NCBI GenBank assembly: GCA_913065125.1
Contig: CAJYAG010000006.1
Location: 31,701-95,700, forward strand
Source: an uncultured Flavobacteriaceae bacterium
GTDB lineage: Bacteria; Bacteroidota; Bacteroidia; Flavobacteriales; Flavobacteriaceae
Direction of reading: 5' to 3'
Length of the DNA: 64,000 nucleotides
This document shows, in pieces, positions 33,471 to 42,993 of this stretch. The notes beneath the pieces were generated by a model. That model was not told the origin of the DNA. It searched no databases and saw only the letters and a list, made by a program, of their open reading frames with translations. Made by a program: the position numbers and the translations under genes. The first letter of the stretch is position 1. Every line of letters starts with the position of its first letter.

Positions 33471-33478
33471 TATTTTTG
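33471..33478 (+). promoter_or_regulatory. Promoter -7 box for pckA
   Basis: TATTTTTG is an exact TAnnTTTG match, 47 bp before the pckA ATG. A TTG at 33455-33457 is closer than the usual 19-20 bp spacing, so no convincing -33 element is visible. Confidence 0.65.
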
Positions 33479-33524
33479 TTCCTTATTATTTAACACAACT
33501 AAATATATAACTTAAAAATTAAAC

Positions 33525-35117
33525 ATGGTAAATCTTGATTCAAAATCAATTTCACTAGATAGTTTAGGAATTAAAAATGCAACAACTCATTACAATTTAA
33601 CTTCTGATGAATTACATGCATCAACTATTGAAAAAGAACAAGGAGTAGAAGTTTCTTCTGGAGCTTTAGCTGTTAACACAGGAGAATTTACAGGGAGATC
33701 ACCTAAAGATCGCTTTATAGTAAAAGACGATATTACAAAAGATGAAGTTTGGTGGGGAAATATCAATATCCCTTTTGAAACAGATAAATTCGATAAATTA
33801 TATAAAAGAGTAACAGATTATTTATCTGGGAAGGAAATTTTTGTTAGAGACAGTTACGCTTGTGCTGATGAAAAATACAAACTTAATATTAGAGTTGTAA
33901 ATGAATATCCTTGGAGCAATATGTTTGCCCACAATATGTTTTTGAGGCCAACTACAGAAGAACTAAAGACTTTTTCTCCAGAATGGACTGTGATTAATGC
34001 GCCAGGTTTTATGGCGGATCCAGCAATTGATGGAACAAGACAGCATAACTTTGCAATTTTAAACTTTTCTAAAAAAATTGCATTAATTGGAGGAACAGGT
34101 TATACAGGAGAAATTAAAAAAGGAATTTTCTCTGCATTAAACTTTATTTTACCTGTTGATAAAAATACATTACCAATGCATTGTTCAGCGAATGTTGGTA
34201 AAAAAGGAGATACTGCAATTTTCTTTGGATTGTCTGGAACAGGAAAAACAACATTGTCTGCAGATCCAGACAGAAGATTAATTGGAGATGACGAACACGG
34301 ATGGACAAATGAAAACACAGTTTTTAATTTTGAAGGTGGTTGTTACGCTAAAGTAATTGATTTAACTGAAGAAAAAGAACCAGACATTTTTCATGCGATA
34401 AAGAAAGGAGCAATTTTAGAAAATGTAATTCTTAAAAAAAATGGAGAAGTAGATTTTGAAGATACTTCTATCACGCAAAATACAAGGGTTAGTTATCCAA
34501 TTTATCATATTGATAATATTCAGCCAGGATCAATTGGGAAAAACCCAAAAAATATATTTTTCTTAACTGCTGATGCATTTGGGGTGTTACCTCCAATCTC
34601 AAAATTAACACCAGGCCAAGCGGCCTATCATTTTATTTCTGGTTATACGGCAAAAGTTGCTGGAACTGAAGCAGGAATAGATGAACCAACACCAAGTTTT
34701 TCAGCGTGTTTTGGAGCGCCATTTATGCCGTTACACCCAACACGTTATGCAGAAATGCTTAGTAATAAAATGAAAGAATCAAACGTAAATGTTTGGTTGA
34801 TTAACACAGGTTGGACAGGCGGTTCTTACGGAACAGGAAGCAGAATGAAATTAAAGTACACTCGTGCAATGATTACAGAAGCTTTAGAGGGAAGACTTGA
34901 TAATGTTGAATTTATACAGCACCCAATCTTTGGACTTTCAATGCCAACAAATTGTGAGGATGTGCCAAATGAAGTTTTAAATCCAAAAGATACTTGGGCA
35001 GATAAAGCTTCTTATGATAATAAAGCGTTAGAGCTTGCAAATTCATTTAGAAAAAACTTTGCACAGTTTGAAGACTATGCAAATGAAGAAATTATGGCTG
35101 GTGGACCACTAATGTAG
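33525..35117 (+). CDS. pckA: Phosphoenolpyruvate carboxykinase (ATP)
   Basis: PckA converts oxaloacetate and ATP to phosphoenolpyruvate and CO2, the gateway of gluconeogenesis. The 530-residue enzyme has TGRSPKDRFIV, the phosphate loop GLSGTGKTTLSADP, LIGDDEHGW with the metal-binding Asp, and NTGWTGGSYGTGSRMKLKYTRAMI. Length and order are typical of the ATP-dependent class. A perfect hairpin terminator follows. Amino-acid degradation genes in the window (branched-chain aminotransferase, possible Met and Lys catabolism) would supply the carbon for such gluconeogenesis. Confidence 0.97.
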   Translation: MVNLDSKSISLDSLGIKNATTHYNLTSDELHASTIEKEQGVEVSSGALAVNTGEFTGRSPKDRFIVKDDITKDEVWWGNINIPFETDKFDKLYKRVTDYLSGKEIFVRDSYACADEKYKLNIRVVNEYPWSNMFAHNMFLRPTTEELKTFSPEWTVINAPGFMADPAIDGTRQHNFAILNFSKKIALIGGTGYTGEIKKGIFSALNFILPVDKNTLPMHCSANVGKKGDTAIFFGLSGTGKTTLSADPDRRLIGDDEHGWTNENTVFNFEGGCYAKVIDLTEEKEPDIFHAIKKGAILENVILKKNGEVDFEDTSITQNTRVSYPIYHIDNIQPGSIGKNPKNIFFLTADAFGVLPPISKLTPGQAAYHFISGYTAKVAGTEAGIDEPTPSFSACFGAPFMPLHPTRYAEMLSNKMKESNVNVWLINTGWTGGSYGTGSRMKLKYTRAMITEALEGRLDNVEFIQHPIFGLSMPTNCEDVPNEVLNPKDTWADKASYDNKALELANSFRKNFAQFEDYANEEIMAGGPLM

Positions 35118-35134
35118 ACCAAACCATAAAGCAT

Positions 35135-35165
35135 AAAAAAGCATCTCAATTGAGATGCTTTTTTT
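35135..35165. terminator. Bidirectional terminator between pckA and the membrane pyrophosphatase gene
   Basis: A run of six A, then GCATCTCAATTGAGATGC, then seven T residues forms a perfect palindrome (35135-35164). It provides a U tract in both directions and lies between two convergent genes, so it should terminate both. Confidence 0.9.
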
Positions 35166-35183
35166 ATGAGTTGAATTCAAGAA

Positions 35184-37703
35184 TTAATTGTCATGTTTTT
35201 CTTCATGAACTTCTTTCTTTATGATTTTTTTCATTTTTGTATGAGATTCAGATTTCTCTCCATATAGTTCATCAATTTTAGTTTTTACTTCAGCTTCTGT
35301 ACCTTTAATATCTTGAGTAGTCTTAACCTTTTTTCCATCAACAGTAGTAATTATAGAAACAGTTGCAGTAACCAAATTACCTTCACCTTTTTTCATTTCT
35401 ACATTTATTTCTTTTGTGTTGTGATTTGCATCATTATCAGCAATTAAAGTTGCATTATTTTTAATTTCGTGTTTTGTCCCATCTTTATCAATCCAAACTT
35501 TAACATTTACATCTGACTGTTTAGTGTCAGAAGTATGTCCTCCTAAAATCGGAGCAATTACCAATCCAATTAAACAAGTTAATTTAATTAAAATATTCAT
35601 TGATGGTCCAGAAGTATCCTTAAAAGGATCTCCAACTGTATCTCCAGTTACTGCAGCTTTATGCGCTTCAGAACCTTTGTAGGTCATTTCTCCGTTAATT
35701 TCAACTCCGGCTTCAAAAGATTTCTTTGCGTTATCCCAAGCTCCACCTGCATTATTTTGGAAGATTGCCCAAAGTACACCCGATACGGTAACTCCAGCCA
35801 TATAACCACCTAGCATTTCAGCAATGGCTAAATTATCCATTCCAAATAGCATTGGAACAAAAGCAATGATTAACGGAAATCCGATAGTTAATAATCCTGG
35901 TAACATCATTTCTCTTAATGATGCTTCAGTAGAAATAGCCACACATTTATCGTACTCTGGTTTCCCAGTTCCTTCCATAATTCCAGGAATATCTCTAAAC
36001 TGACGACGAACTTCTTCTACCATTTCCATGGCAGCTTTACCAACAGCATTCATTGCCAAAGCAGAAAATACTACAGGAACCATTCCACCAACAAATAACA
36101 TTGCTAAAACCGGAGCTTTAAAAATGTTAATTCCGTCTATTCCAGTAAACGTAACATACGCAGCAAATAATGCTAATGATGTTAAAGCAGCAGAAGCGAT
36201 TGCAAAACCTTTTCCGGTTGCAGCAGTTGTGTTACCAACTGAATCTAAAATATCTGTACGTTCTCTAACGATTGGCTCTTGCTCACTCATTTCAGCGATT
36301 CCACCTGCGTTATCAGAAATTGGTCCAAATGCATCAATTGCTAATTGCATCGCAGTTGTTGCCATCATTGCAGAAGCAGCTAAAGCTACTCCGTAAAACC
36401 CTGCAAAAGCATAGGATGCCCAAATTGCACCCGCAAATAATAAAACTGAAGGGAATGTAGAAATCATCCCAGTAGCTAAACCAGCAATGATATTTGTTCC
36501 TGCACCAGTACTAGATTGTTGTACAATATTTAAAATTGGTTTTTTACCTAATCCTGTGTAATATTCTGTAACAGAAGAAATAACAGCTCCTACAACTAAA
36601 CCTACTAAGGTTGCATAGAATACACGCATTGATGAAATTTCTTGTAAACCTTCACCAAAGAAATTCATTTTCATTGTTTCTGGCAACATCCAAGTCACTA
36701 AACCAAAACATGACACAGCAACTAAAATAATTGATGTCCAGTTTCCAATGTTTAAAGCTCCCATAACTTGAGCTTCTTTAGCATCGTTACTTTTTATTTT
36801 CACCAACATCGTTCCTATGATAGAAATAATAATTCCTGCACCAGCAATTGCCATTGGCAATAGAATTGGTCCAATTCCTCCGAATGCATCAGAAATAGAA
36901 CCACCCATATCTTTAATTACATAATTACCAAGAACCATTGCAGCTAAAACTGTTGCTACATACGATCCAAATAAATCTGCTCCCATTCCAGCAACATCTC
37001 CAACATTGTCTCCAACATTATCAGCAATTGTAGCAGGGTTTCTTGGATCATCTTCAGGAATCCCAGCTTCTACTTTACCAACTAAATCTGCACCAACATC
37101 AGCAGCTTTTGTATAGATTCCTCCACCAACTCTTGCAAACAATGCAATAGATTCAGCTCCTAATGAGAATCCAGCTAAAGTTTCTAAAACGATAGTCATG
37201 TCCATTGTATTAGTCCATTCGCCTCCCATAAAAAAGTGAAAGAAAATTATAAAGAACGCTGTTAGTCCTAATACAGCTAAACCAGCAACACCTAATCCCA
37301 TTACAGTTCCACCTCCAAAAGAGATTTTTAATGCATTTGGCAAACTAGTTCTTGCTGCTTGTGTAGTTCTTACATTTGTTTTTGTAGCGATTTTCATTCC
37401 AATATTTCCAGCATAAGCCGAAAACACTGCTCCGAAAATAAATGCAACTACAATTAGCCAGTGTGTAGTTGGTACTATAAAGGATACTGCGGCTAATAAA
37501 ATACTTACGATTATTACAAAAATTGCTAAAAGTCTATATTCAGCATTTAAAAAAGCGAGCGCTCCTTCATAAATGTGATCAGAAATTTCCTTCATTTTTC
37601 CGTCACCTGCATCTTGCTTCATTACCCAAGATTTTTTGATTAACATGTAAATTAATCCTAATGCTGCCAATACTATTGGCATGTAAATCATCATTGATCC
37701 CAT
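35184..37703 (-). CDS. hppA: Membrane-bound ion-pumping pyrophosphatase
   Basis: This 839-residue, about 16-helix protein couples PPi hydrolysis to Na+ and/or H+ export. The PPi site is present ([41 protein letters not shown]). [13 protein letters not shown] has Ala where K+-independent enzymes have Lys (GNTTKA), so it should be K+-dependent. The last 119 residues (from [10 protein letters not shown]) are a hydrophilic Lys/Glu/His-rich tail past the last helix, predicted periplasmic and absent from most family members. The start is ATG 37703 ([16 protein letters not shown]); an extension to 37820 would cross the upstream ppa terminator. Confidence 0.94.
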   Translation of the reverse strand: MGSMMIYMPIVLAALGLIYMLIKKSWVMKQDAGDGKMKEISDHIYEGALAFLNAEYRLLAIFVIIVSILLAAVSFIVPTTHWLIVVAFIFGAVFSAYAGNIGMKIATKTNVRTTQAARTSLPNALKISFGGGTVMGLGVAGLAVLGLTAFFIIFFHFFMGGEWTNTMDMTIVLETLAGFSLGAESIALFARVGGGIYTKAADVGADLVGKVEAGIPEDDPRNPATIADNVGDNVGDVAGMGADLFGSYVATVLAAMVLGNYVIKDMGGSISDAFGGIGPILLPMAIAGAGIIISIIGTMLVKIKSNDAKEAQVMGALNIGNWTSIILVAVSCFGLVTWMLPETMKMNFFGEGLQEISSMRVFYATLVGLVVGAVISSVTEYYTGLGKKPILNIVQQSSTGAGTNIIAGLATGMISTFPSVLLFAGAIWASYAFAGFYGVALAASAMMATTAMQLAIDAFGPISDNAGGIAEMSEQEPIVRERTDILDSVGNTTAATGKGFAIASAALTSLALFAAYVTFTGIDGINIFKAPVLAMLFVGGMVPVVFSALAMNAVGKAAMEMVEEVRRQFRDIPGIMEGTGKPEYDKCVAISTEASLREMMLPGLLTIGFPLIIAFVPMLFGMDNLAIAEMLGGYMAGVTVSGVLWAIFQNNAGGAWDNAKKSFEAGVEINGEMTYKGSEAHKAAVTGDTVGDPFKDTSGPSMNILIKLTCLIGLVIAPILGGHTSDTKQSDVNVKVWIDKDGTKHEIKNNATLIADNDANHNTKEINVEMKKGEGNLVTATVSIITTVDGKKVKTTQDIKGTEAEVKTKIDELYGEKSESHTKMKKIIKKEVHEEKHDN

Positions 37704-37762
37704 ATTTATTTTGTTTAGATTAGTTTTTAATGGTCGTAAATATAACAAAATCAATGAGAAAG

Positions 37763-37796
37763 AAAAAGCCTTACAAATTAGATTGTAAGGCTTTTT
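37763..37796 (-). terminator. Rho-independent terminator after ppa
   Basis: AAAAAGCCTTACAA (37763-37776) and TTGTAAGGCTTTTT (37783-37796) make a 14-bp perfect stem with U-tract capacity on the minus strand. It separates ppa from hppA, so the two pyrophosphatase genes are neighbours but probably separately transcribed, or coupled only by read-through. Confidence 0.85.
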
Positions 37797-37820
37797 AATT
37801 TTAAAGTAACATAGGGACAC

Positions 37821-38348
37821 TTAAATAGTAAAATTCCCAGTCTTTTTGTGTTCACTTTTTTCGTATCTGTCGATGCATTTATCAACAATATCATAAGCTT
37901 CAGAAGCATTGCCCCAACCACCAACATCTACTTTCTTTTTTTCTAAATCTTTGTAAACTTGAAAAAAATGTGTAATTTCTTTTACTTGGTGTGGATTCAT
38001 ATCAGACAAATCACTTAGCTCATTCCAGATTGGATCAGAAACAGGAACACAAATAATTTTTTCATCGGGTCCTTTTTCATCTGCCATGTGAAAAACGCCA
38101 ATAGGTTTTACTTCCATTACACACATTGGAAATGTTGGTTCTGAACCTAGAACTAATACATCTAGTGGATCGCCATCTAAAGCAAGCGTTTCTGGAATAA
38201 ATCCATAATCTGCAGGATACATCATTGAAGAAAATAACATTCTGTCGAAGCGGATTTTATGTAAATCAAAATCGTATTCGTATTTGTTTCTACTTCCTTT
38301 TGGGATTTCTATTAATACATCAAATGTTTTTTTTTCTTTTGCAGTCAT
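37821..38348 (-). CDS. ppa: Soluble inorganic pyrophosphatase, family I
   Basis: The 175-residue cytoplasmic enzyme hydrolyses PPi released by biosynthesis. It has FDVLIEIPKGSRNKYEYD, YPADYGFIPETLALDGDPLDVLVL with the three metal-binding aspartates, and the later VGGWGNASEAYDIVDKCIDRY helix. It lies just upstream of the membrane pyrophosphatase gene on the same strand, so both routes of PPi use are encoded side by side: one wastes the energy, the other stores it as an ion gradient. Confidence 0.96.
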   Translation of the reverse strand: MTAKEKKTFDVLIEIPKGSRNKYEYDFDLHKIRFDRMLFSSMMYPADYGFIPETLALDGDPLDVLVLGSEPTFPMCVMEVKPIGVFHMADEKGPDEKIICVPVSDPIWNELSDLSDMNPHQVKEITHFFQVYKDLEKKKVDVGGWGNASEAYDIVDKCIDRYEKSEHKKTGNFTI

Positions 38349-38433
38349 GTCTAGGTATTTCTATGTTTTTTTCGGACGACAAAAGTAGTAATATTTTAAG
38401 GTTTTTAAACTATAAAATAATGCTTATTTTTTA

Positions 38434-40935
38434 TTAAAACCCAGCTTTTATACCAATACGAACTGCAAAACTCGGAGAAGGTAATCCGTTTACACTTGTA
38501 TGTTTTCCTCGCCAAATAAAATCTACTCTTAACGGGCGGATGTCTTTATAGCCAATGTTTTCTAGCCCAACACCATATTCGTAATAAAGTTTATCTGTTG
38601 GTGCAGCATAGGTAATATTTGATTTGTTGATGGCAATATTTTCATCAGAAATGGTTCCGTAAACTGTTTTAAAAGTAAGTAAACTACGAAGTTTTAAATG
38701 CTTTATTAATGGCATTCTATTTAAAACAAATCCATTAAAATGATGTTCGAAATGTCCAGAAATATAAGTATCTGTTACAAAATCATAGTAATTCATTAAC
38801 GAAAAAGTGTTTTTTGTTAACCAATACGTTTGATTTGCAGGAATGGGACTTAATAATGTAATTGGAACTTTTCCGAAAGTTTTTCCGCCATCAACCGTTG
38901 CAATTAGCATTCCTATTTTGCCTAAAAGTATTGGTTGGCTGTATTTAAATTGAATTTTATCATAATTAAAATCACCATTTAAAAAGCCTTTGTAGCCTCT
39001 ATGATAATTTACAACCAAAGAAGGAAAAAGATTTCTTCCCATTTTTTGTTCTACGCCAAATCCGTATTCAAATCTCCCTGGAGTATAAGCGATATAAACA
39101 TCTGTGCTTACATCGGTCACTTCAGACTGAATGTTGTTATTATCATCTAAATAATCTACTGAGAAATATGTTGGAGAAGCACTTTTTATAACATTATGAG
39201 CTGCAGAAATTCCGAAATGAAGGTTTTTCTTAATTTCAATATCAAATTTTAATGCTGTTCTATTTATATCTGATAGAAAATAATTATCTCCTCTAGAAAA
39301 CAAGGCATTTGGATCAAAAACATTTGCATTTAATCCGTTTGTGCTAAGTAATTTTCCTCCTAGTTGTTCAATGTCTTTCAAGTAAGAAGCTCCAACTGCT
39401 ATTCTAGGTTTGTAGTTGACTAAATATTTTACTTCTGTACCAAATTTATATCTTTTGTCTTTTGTTCCATAACCAACAAAACCACTTACTCTAAAGCGGT
39501 CATCAGTTGTTGTAAAAGTTCTATACCCTAATTTTATTTTTAAACCTTCTACACTGTTTTTCACAATGGTGTTCCAATATTGTCCAAATTGTAAGGTTGA
39601 TCCGAGTGAAAAATATCCTGTAGACAGTGTGTTTAAAACTCCGCTTATCTGCTTTATTTTTTTCTTGTTTTTTACCGAATTTATAAGTTGATAAGTACTT
39701 TTTTTATCTGTTGATTTATGAACGCTATCCCAGTAAATTTCATTTTTATCAAACTGTTTTGGTTTGTAACGAATAATTTTTTCTGAGTAAAAATTATCGG
39801 ATAATTTTTTATCAAAAACGTAATCAGAATAGGAACTAGTTTTCTTAATAGTTAGCCCCTTATTGTTGTCATTTTTATCTGTAAGTGTAAAATCTCCAGT
39901 ATAAATATCTTTTTTTGGCAGATAAATACTATCATCTTTTATGGTAAATTCTTTTTCGAAAGACAATCTTCTAACAAAATTTAGATTGATGTCTTTATGA
40001 ATTTTCATTTTAATTTTTGTGATAGAAAAGTTTTTATCAGCCACCCACAAAAAACCTTCAAAGGCTAAGTCTCCATCTCTTCTTGGGAAAAAATAAATTG
40101 CATACGTTTTTTTATTGTTTACAGTAATACTATCGTGTAAAACGTAGTCGTAGGTTTCAAAACCAGTTGTAGAAATAGGACTTACAAATGATTTTTTTAG
40201 TATTTCAATATTGTTTTTATGAATATCAATATCATTAAATGTGTTAGACATTCTTTCGAAAACAAAGCCATCTTTATTAACACCATCGTTTTTCTCTGCT
40301 TCAATATCTTCCCTTTCGATGTTTAAAGAATTATTTCCGTAAATACTTGTAACGGTTTCACTTAAAAAGAGAGGAATGTAGTAATTGATGCCATCATCAT
40401 TTGGGGGCAATTCTTTTAAAACCTCTTTGTATTCTTTTTTAAAAATATTTTTTAAAAAAAGCGAATCTAAATTATTTAAACCTACTTCTGTAGTTTGTGT
40501 TTTTTTGTATTGATATGCTTTTACAAGCTTTAGTCCATTTTTCTTTTTACGACTCCACACTTCTTTTAAAATTCGGTAAGCGGGATTTTCTTTCTTTTTA
40601 AGGCGTTTTTTTGGTTTAGAAACAATTACAATTTCATCTAAAACATTACTTGTTTCTTTTAAGATAATTTTAAAATATGTTTTTTTTGAATTGTATTTTA
40701 AAGAAAGTGTTTCAAAACCTACAGAAGAAATTTCTAAGCTGCCGCGTTTTTTTGGTGAGGTTAATTGAAATCTACCATCAAAATCAGTAACAACACCTTT
40801 TGTAGTGTTTTTAAAATAAACATTTACATAAGGTAAAGGTTCATTATTAACATCTACTATTTGCCCAGAAATTTTCAGTTGTGCATTACTAACAATACAC
40901 ATAAATAGGAATAAAATTGGGACAAATTTTTTCAT
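38434..40935 (-). CDS. DUF5686 outer-membrane protein with carboxypeptidase-like plug
   Basis: The 833-residue protein starts with a signal peptide (MKKFVPILFLFMCIVSNAQ) and a carboxypeptidase-regulatory-like beta domain (about 20-100; ISGQIVDVNNEPLPYVNVYFKNTTKGVVTDFDGRF), as in TonB-dependent receptors and SusC-like proteins. The rest matches DUF5686: a basic linker (KPKKRLKKKENPAYRIL), a beta-rich middle and a C-terminal barrel-like part ending RVDFIWRGKHTSVNG...VRIGIKAGF. It is probably an outer-membrane barrel; function is unknown. It is downstream of pdhB but separated by a terminator. Confidence 0.85.
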   Translation of the reverse strand: MKKFVPILFLFMCIVSNAQLKISGQIVDVNNEPLPYVNVYFKNTTKGVVTDFDGRFQLTSPKKRGSLEISSVGFETLSLKYNSKKTYFKIILKETSNVLDEIVIVSKPKKRLKKKENPAYRILKEVWSRKKKNGLKLVKAYQYKKTQTTEVGLNNLDSLFLKNIFKKEYKEVLKELPPNDDGINYYIPLFLSETVTSIYGNNSLNIEREDIEAEKNDGVNKDGFVFERMSNTFNDIDIHKNNIEILKKSFVSPISTTGFETYDYVLHDSITVNNKKTYAIYFFPRRDGDLAFEGFLWVADKNFSITKIKMKIHKDINLNFVRRLSFEKEFTIKDDSIYLPKKDIYTGDFTLTDKNDNNKGLTIKKTSSYSDYVFDKKLSDNFYSEKIIRYKPKQFDKNEIYWDSVHKSTDKKSTYQLINSVKNKKKIKQISGVLNTLSTGYFSLGSTLQFGQYWNTIVKNSVEGLKIKLGYRTFTTTDDRFRVSGFVGYGTKDKRYKFGTEVKYLVNYKPRIAVGASYLKDIEQLGGKLLSTNGLNANVFDPNALFSRGDNYFLSDINRTALKFDIEIKKNLHFGISAAHNVIKSASPTYFSVDYLDDNNNIQSEVTDVSTDVYIAYTPGRFEYGFGVEQKMGRNLFPSLVVNYHRGYKGFLNGDFNYDKIQFKYSQPILLGKIGMLIATVDGGKTFGKVPITLLSPIPANQTYWLTKNTFSLMNYYDFVTDTYISGHFEHHFNGFVLNRMPLIKHLKLRSLLTFKTVYGTISDENIAINKSNITYAAPTDKLYYEYGVGLENIGYKDIRPLRVDFIWRGKHTSVNGLPSPSFAVRIGIKAGF

Positions 40936-40943
40936 GGCAAAAA

Positions 40944-40980
40944 AAAATCCTTTTTAATATAAAATGATAAAAAGGATTTT
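40944..40980 (-). terminator. Terminator after pdhB
   Basis: AAAATCCTTTTT (40944-40955) and AAAAAGGATTTT (40969-40980) pair perfectly; on the minus strand further U residues follow (from the A run at 40939-40947). It lies between pdhB and the DUF5686 gene. Confidence 0.8.
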
Positions 40981-40998
40981 AAATGTGTTTAAATTTTA

Positions 40999-41976
40999 CT
41001 AAATATACAAAACTTCTTTTACAGCCTTTATAACATCATTAGAATTAGGCAACCATTCTTCTAATAAAACAGGCGAGTACGGCGCAGGAGTATCTGCAGT
41101 TGTAATTCTTTTAATTGGAGCGTCTAAATAATCGAATGCTTCATCCTGAATTCTATAAGTTATTTCTGAAGCAACACTCGCAAATGGCCAAGCTTCTTCT
41201 AAAACAACCAATCGGTTTGTTTTCTTAACAGATTTAATTATTGCATCATGATCCATCGGGCGAACAGTTCTTAAATCGATAATTTCTACAGAAATATTTT
41301 CTTTTGCTAATTCTTCAGCAGCTTTGTATGCTTCTTTGATGATTTTTCCGAAAGAAACAATCGTAACGTCTGTTCCTTCTCTTTTTATCTCTGCCACACC
41401 AATTGGCAATATATATTCTCCTTCTGGAATTTCCATTTTGTCACCATACATTTGCTCAGATTCCATAAAAATTACAGGATCGTCATCCCTTATGGCAGCT
41501 TTTAGCAAACCTTTAGCATCATAAGGGTTTGAAGGAACGATTACTTTTAAACCAGGTGTGTTTGCAAACCAATTTTCAAAAGCTTGAGAGTGTGTAGCTC
41601 CTAATTGACCAGCAGAACCAGTTGGTCCGCGAAAAACAATCGGACAATTAAATTGTCCGCCAGACATTTGTCTAATTTTTGCTGCGTTGTTTATTATTTG
41701 ATCAATTCCAACTAAAGAAAAGTTAAACGTCATGTATTCTACAATTGGTCTGTTTCCGTTCATGGCAGATCCAATGGCGATTCCGGCAAATCCAAGTTCA
41801 GCAATCGGAGTGTCAATAACTCTCTTTGCTCCAAACTCGTCTAGCATTCCTTTACTTGCTTTATAAGCCCCATTATATTCTGCAACTTCTTCACCCATTA
41901 AATAAATGCTTTCATCTCTGCGCATTTCTTCGCTCATTGCTTCGCAAATCGCTTCTCTAAACTGAACTGTTTTCAT
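40999..41976 (-). CDS. pdhB: Pyruvate dehydrogenase E1 component, beta subunit
   Basis: The 325-residue subunit pairs with an E1 alpha (not in this window) to decarboxylate pyruvate with thiamine diphosphate. TVQFREAICEAMSEEMRRDESIYLMGEEVAEYNGAYKASKG, RVIDTPIAELGFAGIAIGSAMNG (with the cofactor-activating Glu), MSGGQFNCPIVFRGPTGSAGQLGATHSQAFENWFA and IIDLRTVRPMD are all characteristic. Branched-chain 2-oxoacid dehydrogenase beta subunits look alike, but the sequence fits PdhB better. It is divergent from etfBA. Confidence 0.92.
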   Translation of the reverse strand: MKTVQFREAICEAMSEEMRRDESIYLMGEEVAEYNGAYKASKGMLDEFGAKRVIDTPIAELGFAGIAIGSAMNGNRPIVEYMTFNFSLVGIDQIINNAAKIRQMSGGQFNCPIVFRGPTGSAGQLGATHSQAFENWFANTPGLKVIVPSNPYDAKGLLKAAIRDDDPVIFMESEQMYGDKMEIPEGEYILPIGVAEIKREGTDVTIVSFGKIIKEAYKAAEELAKENISVEIIDLRTVRPMDHDAIIKSVKKTNRLVVLEEAWPFASVASEITYRIQDEAFDYLDAPIKRITTADTPAPYSPVLLEEWLPNSNDVIKAVKEVLYI

Positions 41977-42005
41977 TCTTTAATTTCATCTTAAATTAAG
42001 TGAAG

Positions 42006-42013
42006 CAAAAATA
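42006..42013 (-). promoter_or_regulatory. Promoter -7 box for pdhB
   Basis: The minus strand reads TATTTTTG, an exact TAnnTTTG match, 30 bp upstream of the pdhB ATG. Confidence 0.65.
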
Positions 42014-42106
42014 TAAAAATTAATATTATAACTTGCTATTGTAAGAGTAAATAGCTGTTTTTTTATGTATTTTCATTTTTATGTTCAGATTTATTGAAAA
42101 ATTTAC

Positions 42107-42118
42107 TATGCATGCATA
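42107..42118. promoter_or_regulatory. 12-bp palindrome in the pdhB-etfB divergent region
   Basis: TATGCATGCATA is a perfect palindrome about midway between the two divergent genes, 70 bp before etfB. It is a candidate operator; no -7 box of full consensus is visible for etfB (best is TAAATTCG at 42139). Confidence 0.35.
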
Positions 42119-42186
42119 ATAAATTGAAAAAAATGTCATAAATTCGTAGCGATAAATAATGAAATAATTTTCAAAAATAGAATTAG

Positions 42187-42933
42187 ATGAAGATATTAGT
42201 TTGTATCAGTCATGTACCTGATACCACATCCAAAATTAACTTTACAGATAATGACACGAAGTTTGATACAAACGGAGTGCAATTTGTAATCAATCCATAT
42301 GATGAATTTAGTTTAACGCGTGCCATGTGGTTTAAAGAAAAACAAGGAGCAACTGTTACAGTTGTAAATGTTGGGAATGCAACTACAGAGCCAACGTTGC
42401 GTAAAGCTTTAGCAATCGGAGCAGATGATGCAATTAGAGTAAACGCAGATGCTACTGATGGATTTTTCGTAGCAAAACAATTGGCAGAAGTTGTAAAAAG
42501 CGGAAACTATGATTTGGTTTTAGCAGGAAGAGAATCTATTGATTATAATGGCGGAATGGTTCCAGGCATGTTGGCAACAATCTTAGATTTTAATTTTGTA
42601 AATGGTTGTACTGGTTTAGAAATTGAAGGAAACACAGCATCAGCTGTAAGGGAAATTGATGGTGGTAGTGAAAAAGTTTCTGCAGATTTACCTTTAGTGA
42701 TTGCAGGTCAAAAAGGTTTGGTCGAAGAAAAAGATTTAAGAATTCCGAATATGAGAGGAATTATGATGGCGCGTAAAAAACCATTGTCAGTTGTTGAAGC
42801 GACAGATGTTGCAGCACAAACAGCATCTACTTCATTTGAAAAACCAGCGGCAAAAGGTGCAGTTAAATTAGTAGATGCAGATAATATTGATGAGTTAATC
42901 AATTTATTGCACAACGAAGCTAAAGTGATTTAA
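42187..42933 (+). CDS. etfB: Electron transfer flavoprotein beta subunit
   Basis: The 248-residue subunit binds AMP and, with EtfA, moves electrons from acyl-CoA and other dehydrogenases to ETF-quinone oxidoreductase. MKILVCISHVPDTTSKINF, FVINPYDEFSLTRAMWFKEK, ALAIGADDAIRVN, AGRESIDYNGGMVPGMLA and LRIPNMRGIMMARKKPL follow the family pattern. etfA follows 60 bp downstream, separated by a short repeat patch rather than the usual tight coupling. Confidence 0.95.
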   Translation: MKILVCISHVPDTTSKINFTDNDTKFDTNGVQFVINPYDEFSLTRAMWFKEKQGATVTVVNVGNATTEPTLRKALAIGADDAIRVNADATDGFFVAKQLAEVVKSGNYDLVLAGRESIDYNGGMVPGMLATILDFNFVNGCTGLEIEGNTASAVREIDGGSEKVSADLPLVIAGQKGLVEEKDLRIPNMRGIMMARKKPLSVVEATDVAAQTASTSFEKPAAKGAVKLVDADNIDELINLLHNEAKVI

Positions 42934-42950
42934 AAGGAATAAGTCAAGAG

Positions 42951-42990
42951 CTCAAAATCTAAAAATCAAAAAGTCTAAAAATCTTATTAA
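42951..42990. repeat. Degenerate A-rich repeat patch between etfB and etfA
   Basis: TCTAAAAATC occurs at 42958-42967 and 42974-42983, period 16, inside a wider stuttering stretch (CAAAATCTAAAAATCAAAAAG). It fills the intergenic space of an otherwise compact operon up to the etfA ATG. It looks like the other short-period patches of this window. Confidence 0.55.
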
Positions 42991-42993
42991 CAT

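Noticed and set aside
36028..36396. 122-codon plus-strand frame inside hppA
   Set aside because: It is antisense to conserved membrane helices of the pyrophosphatase, whose frame is certain.
37704..37820. 39-residue N-terminal extension of the membrane pyrophosphatase
   Set aside because: It would be translated across the ppa terminator hairpin, and the family N-terminus begins at the ATG at 37703.
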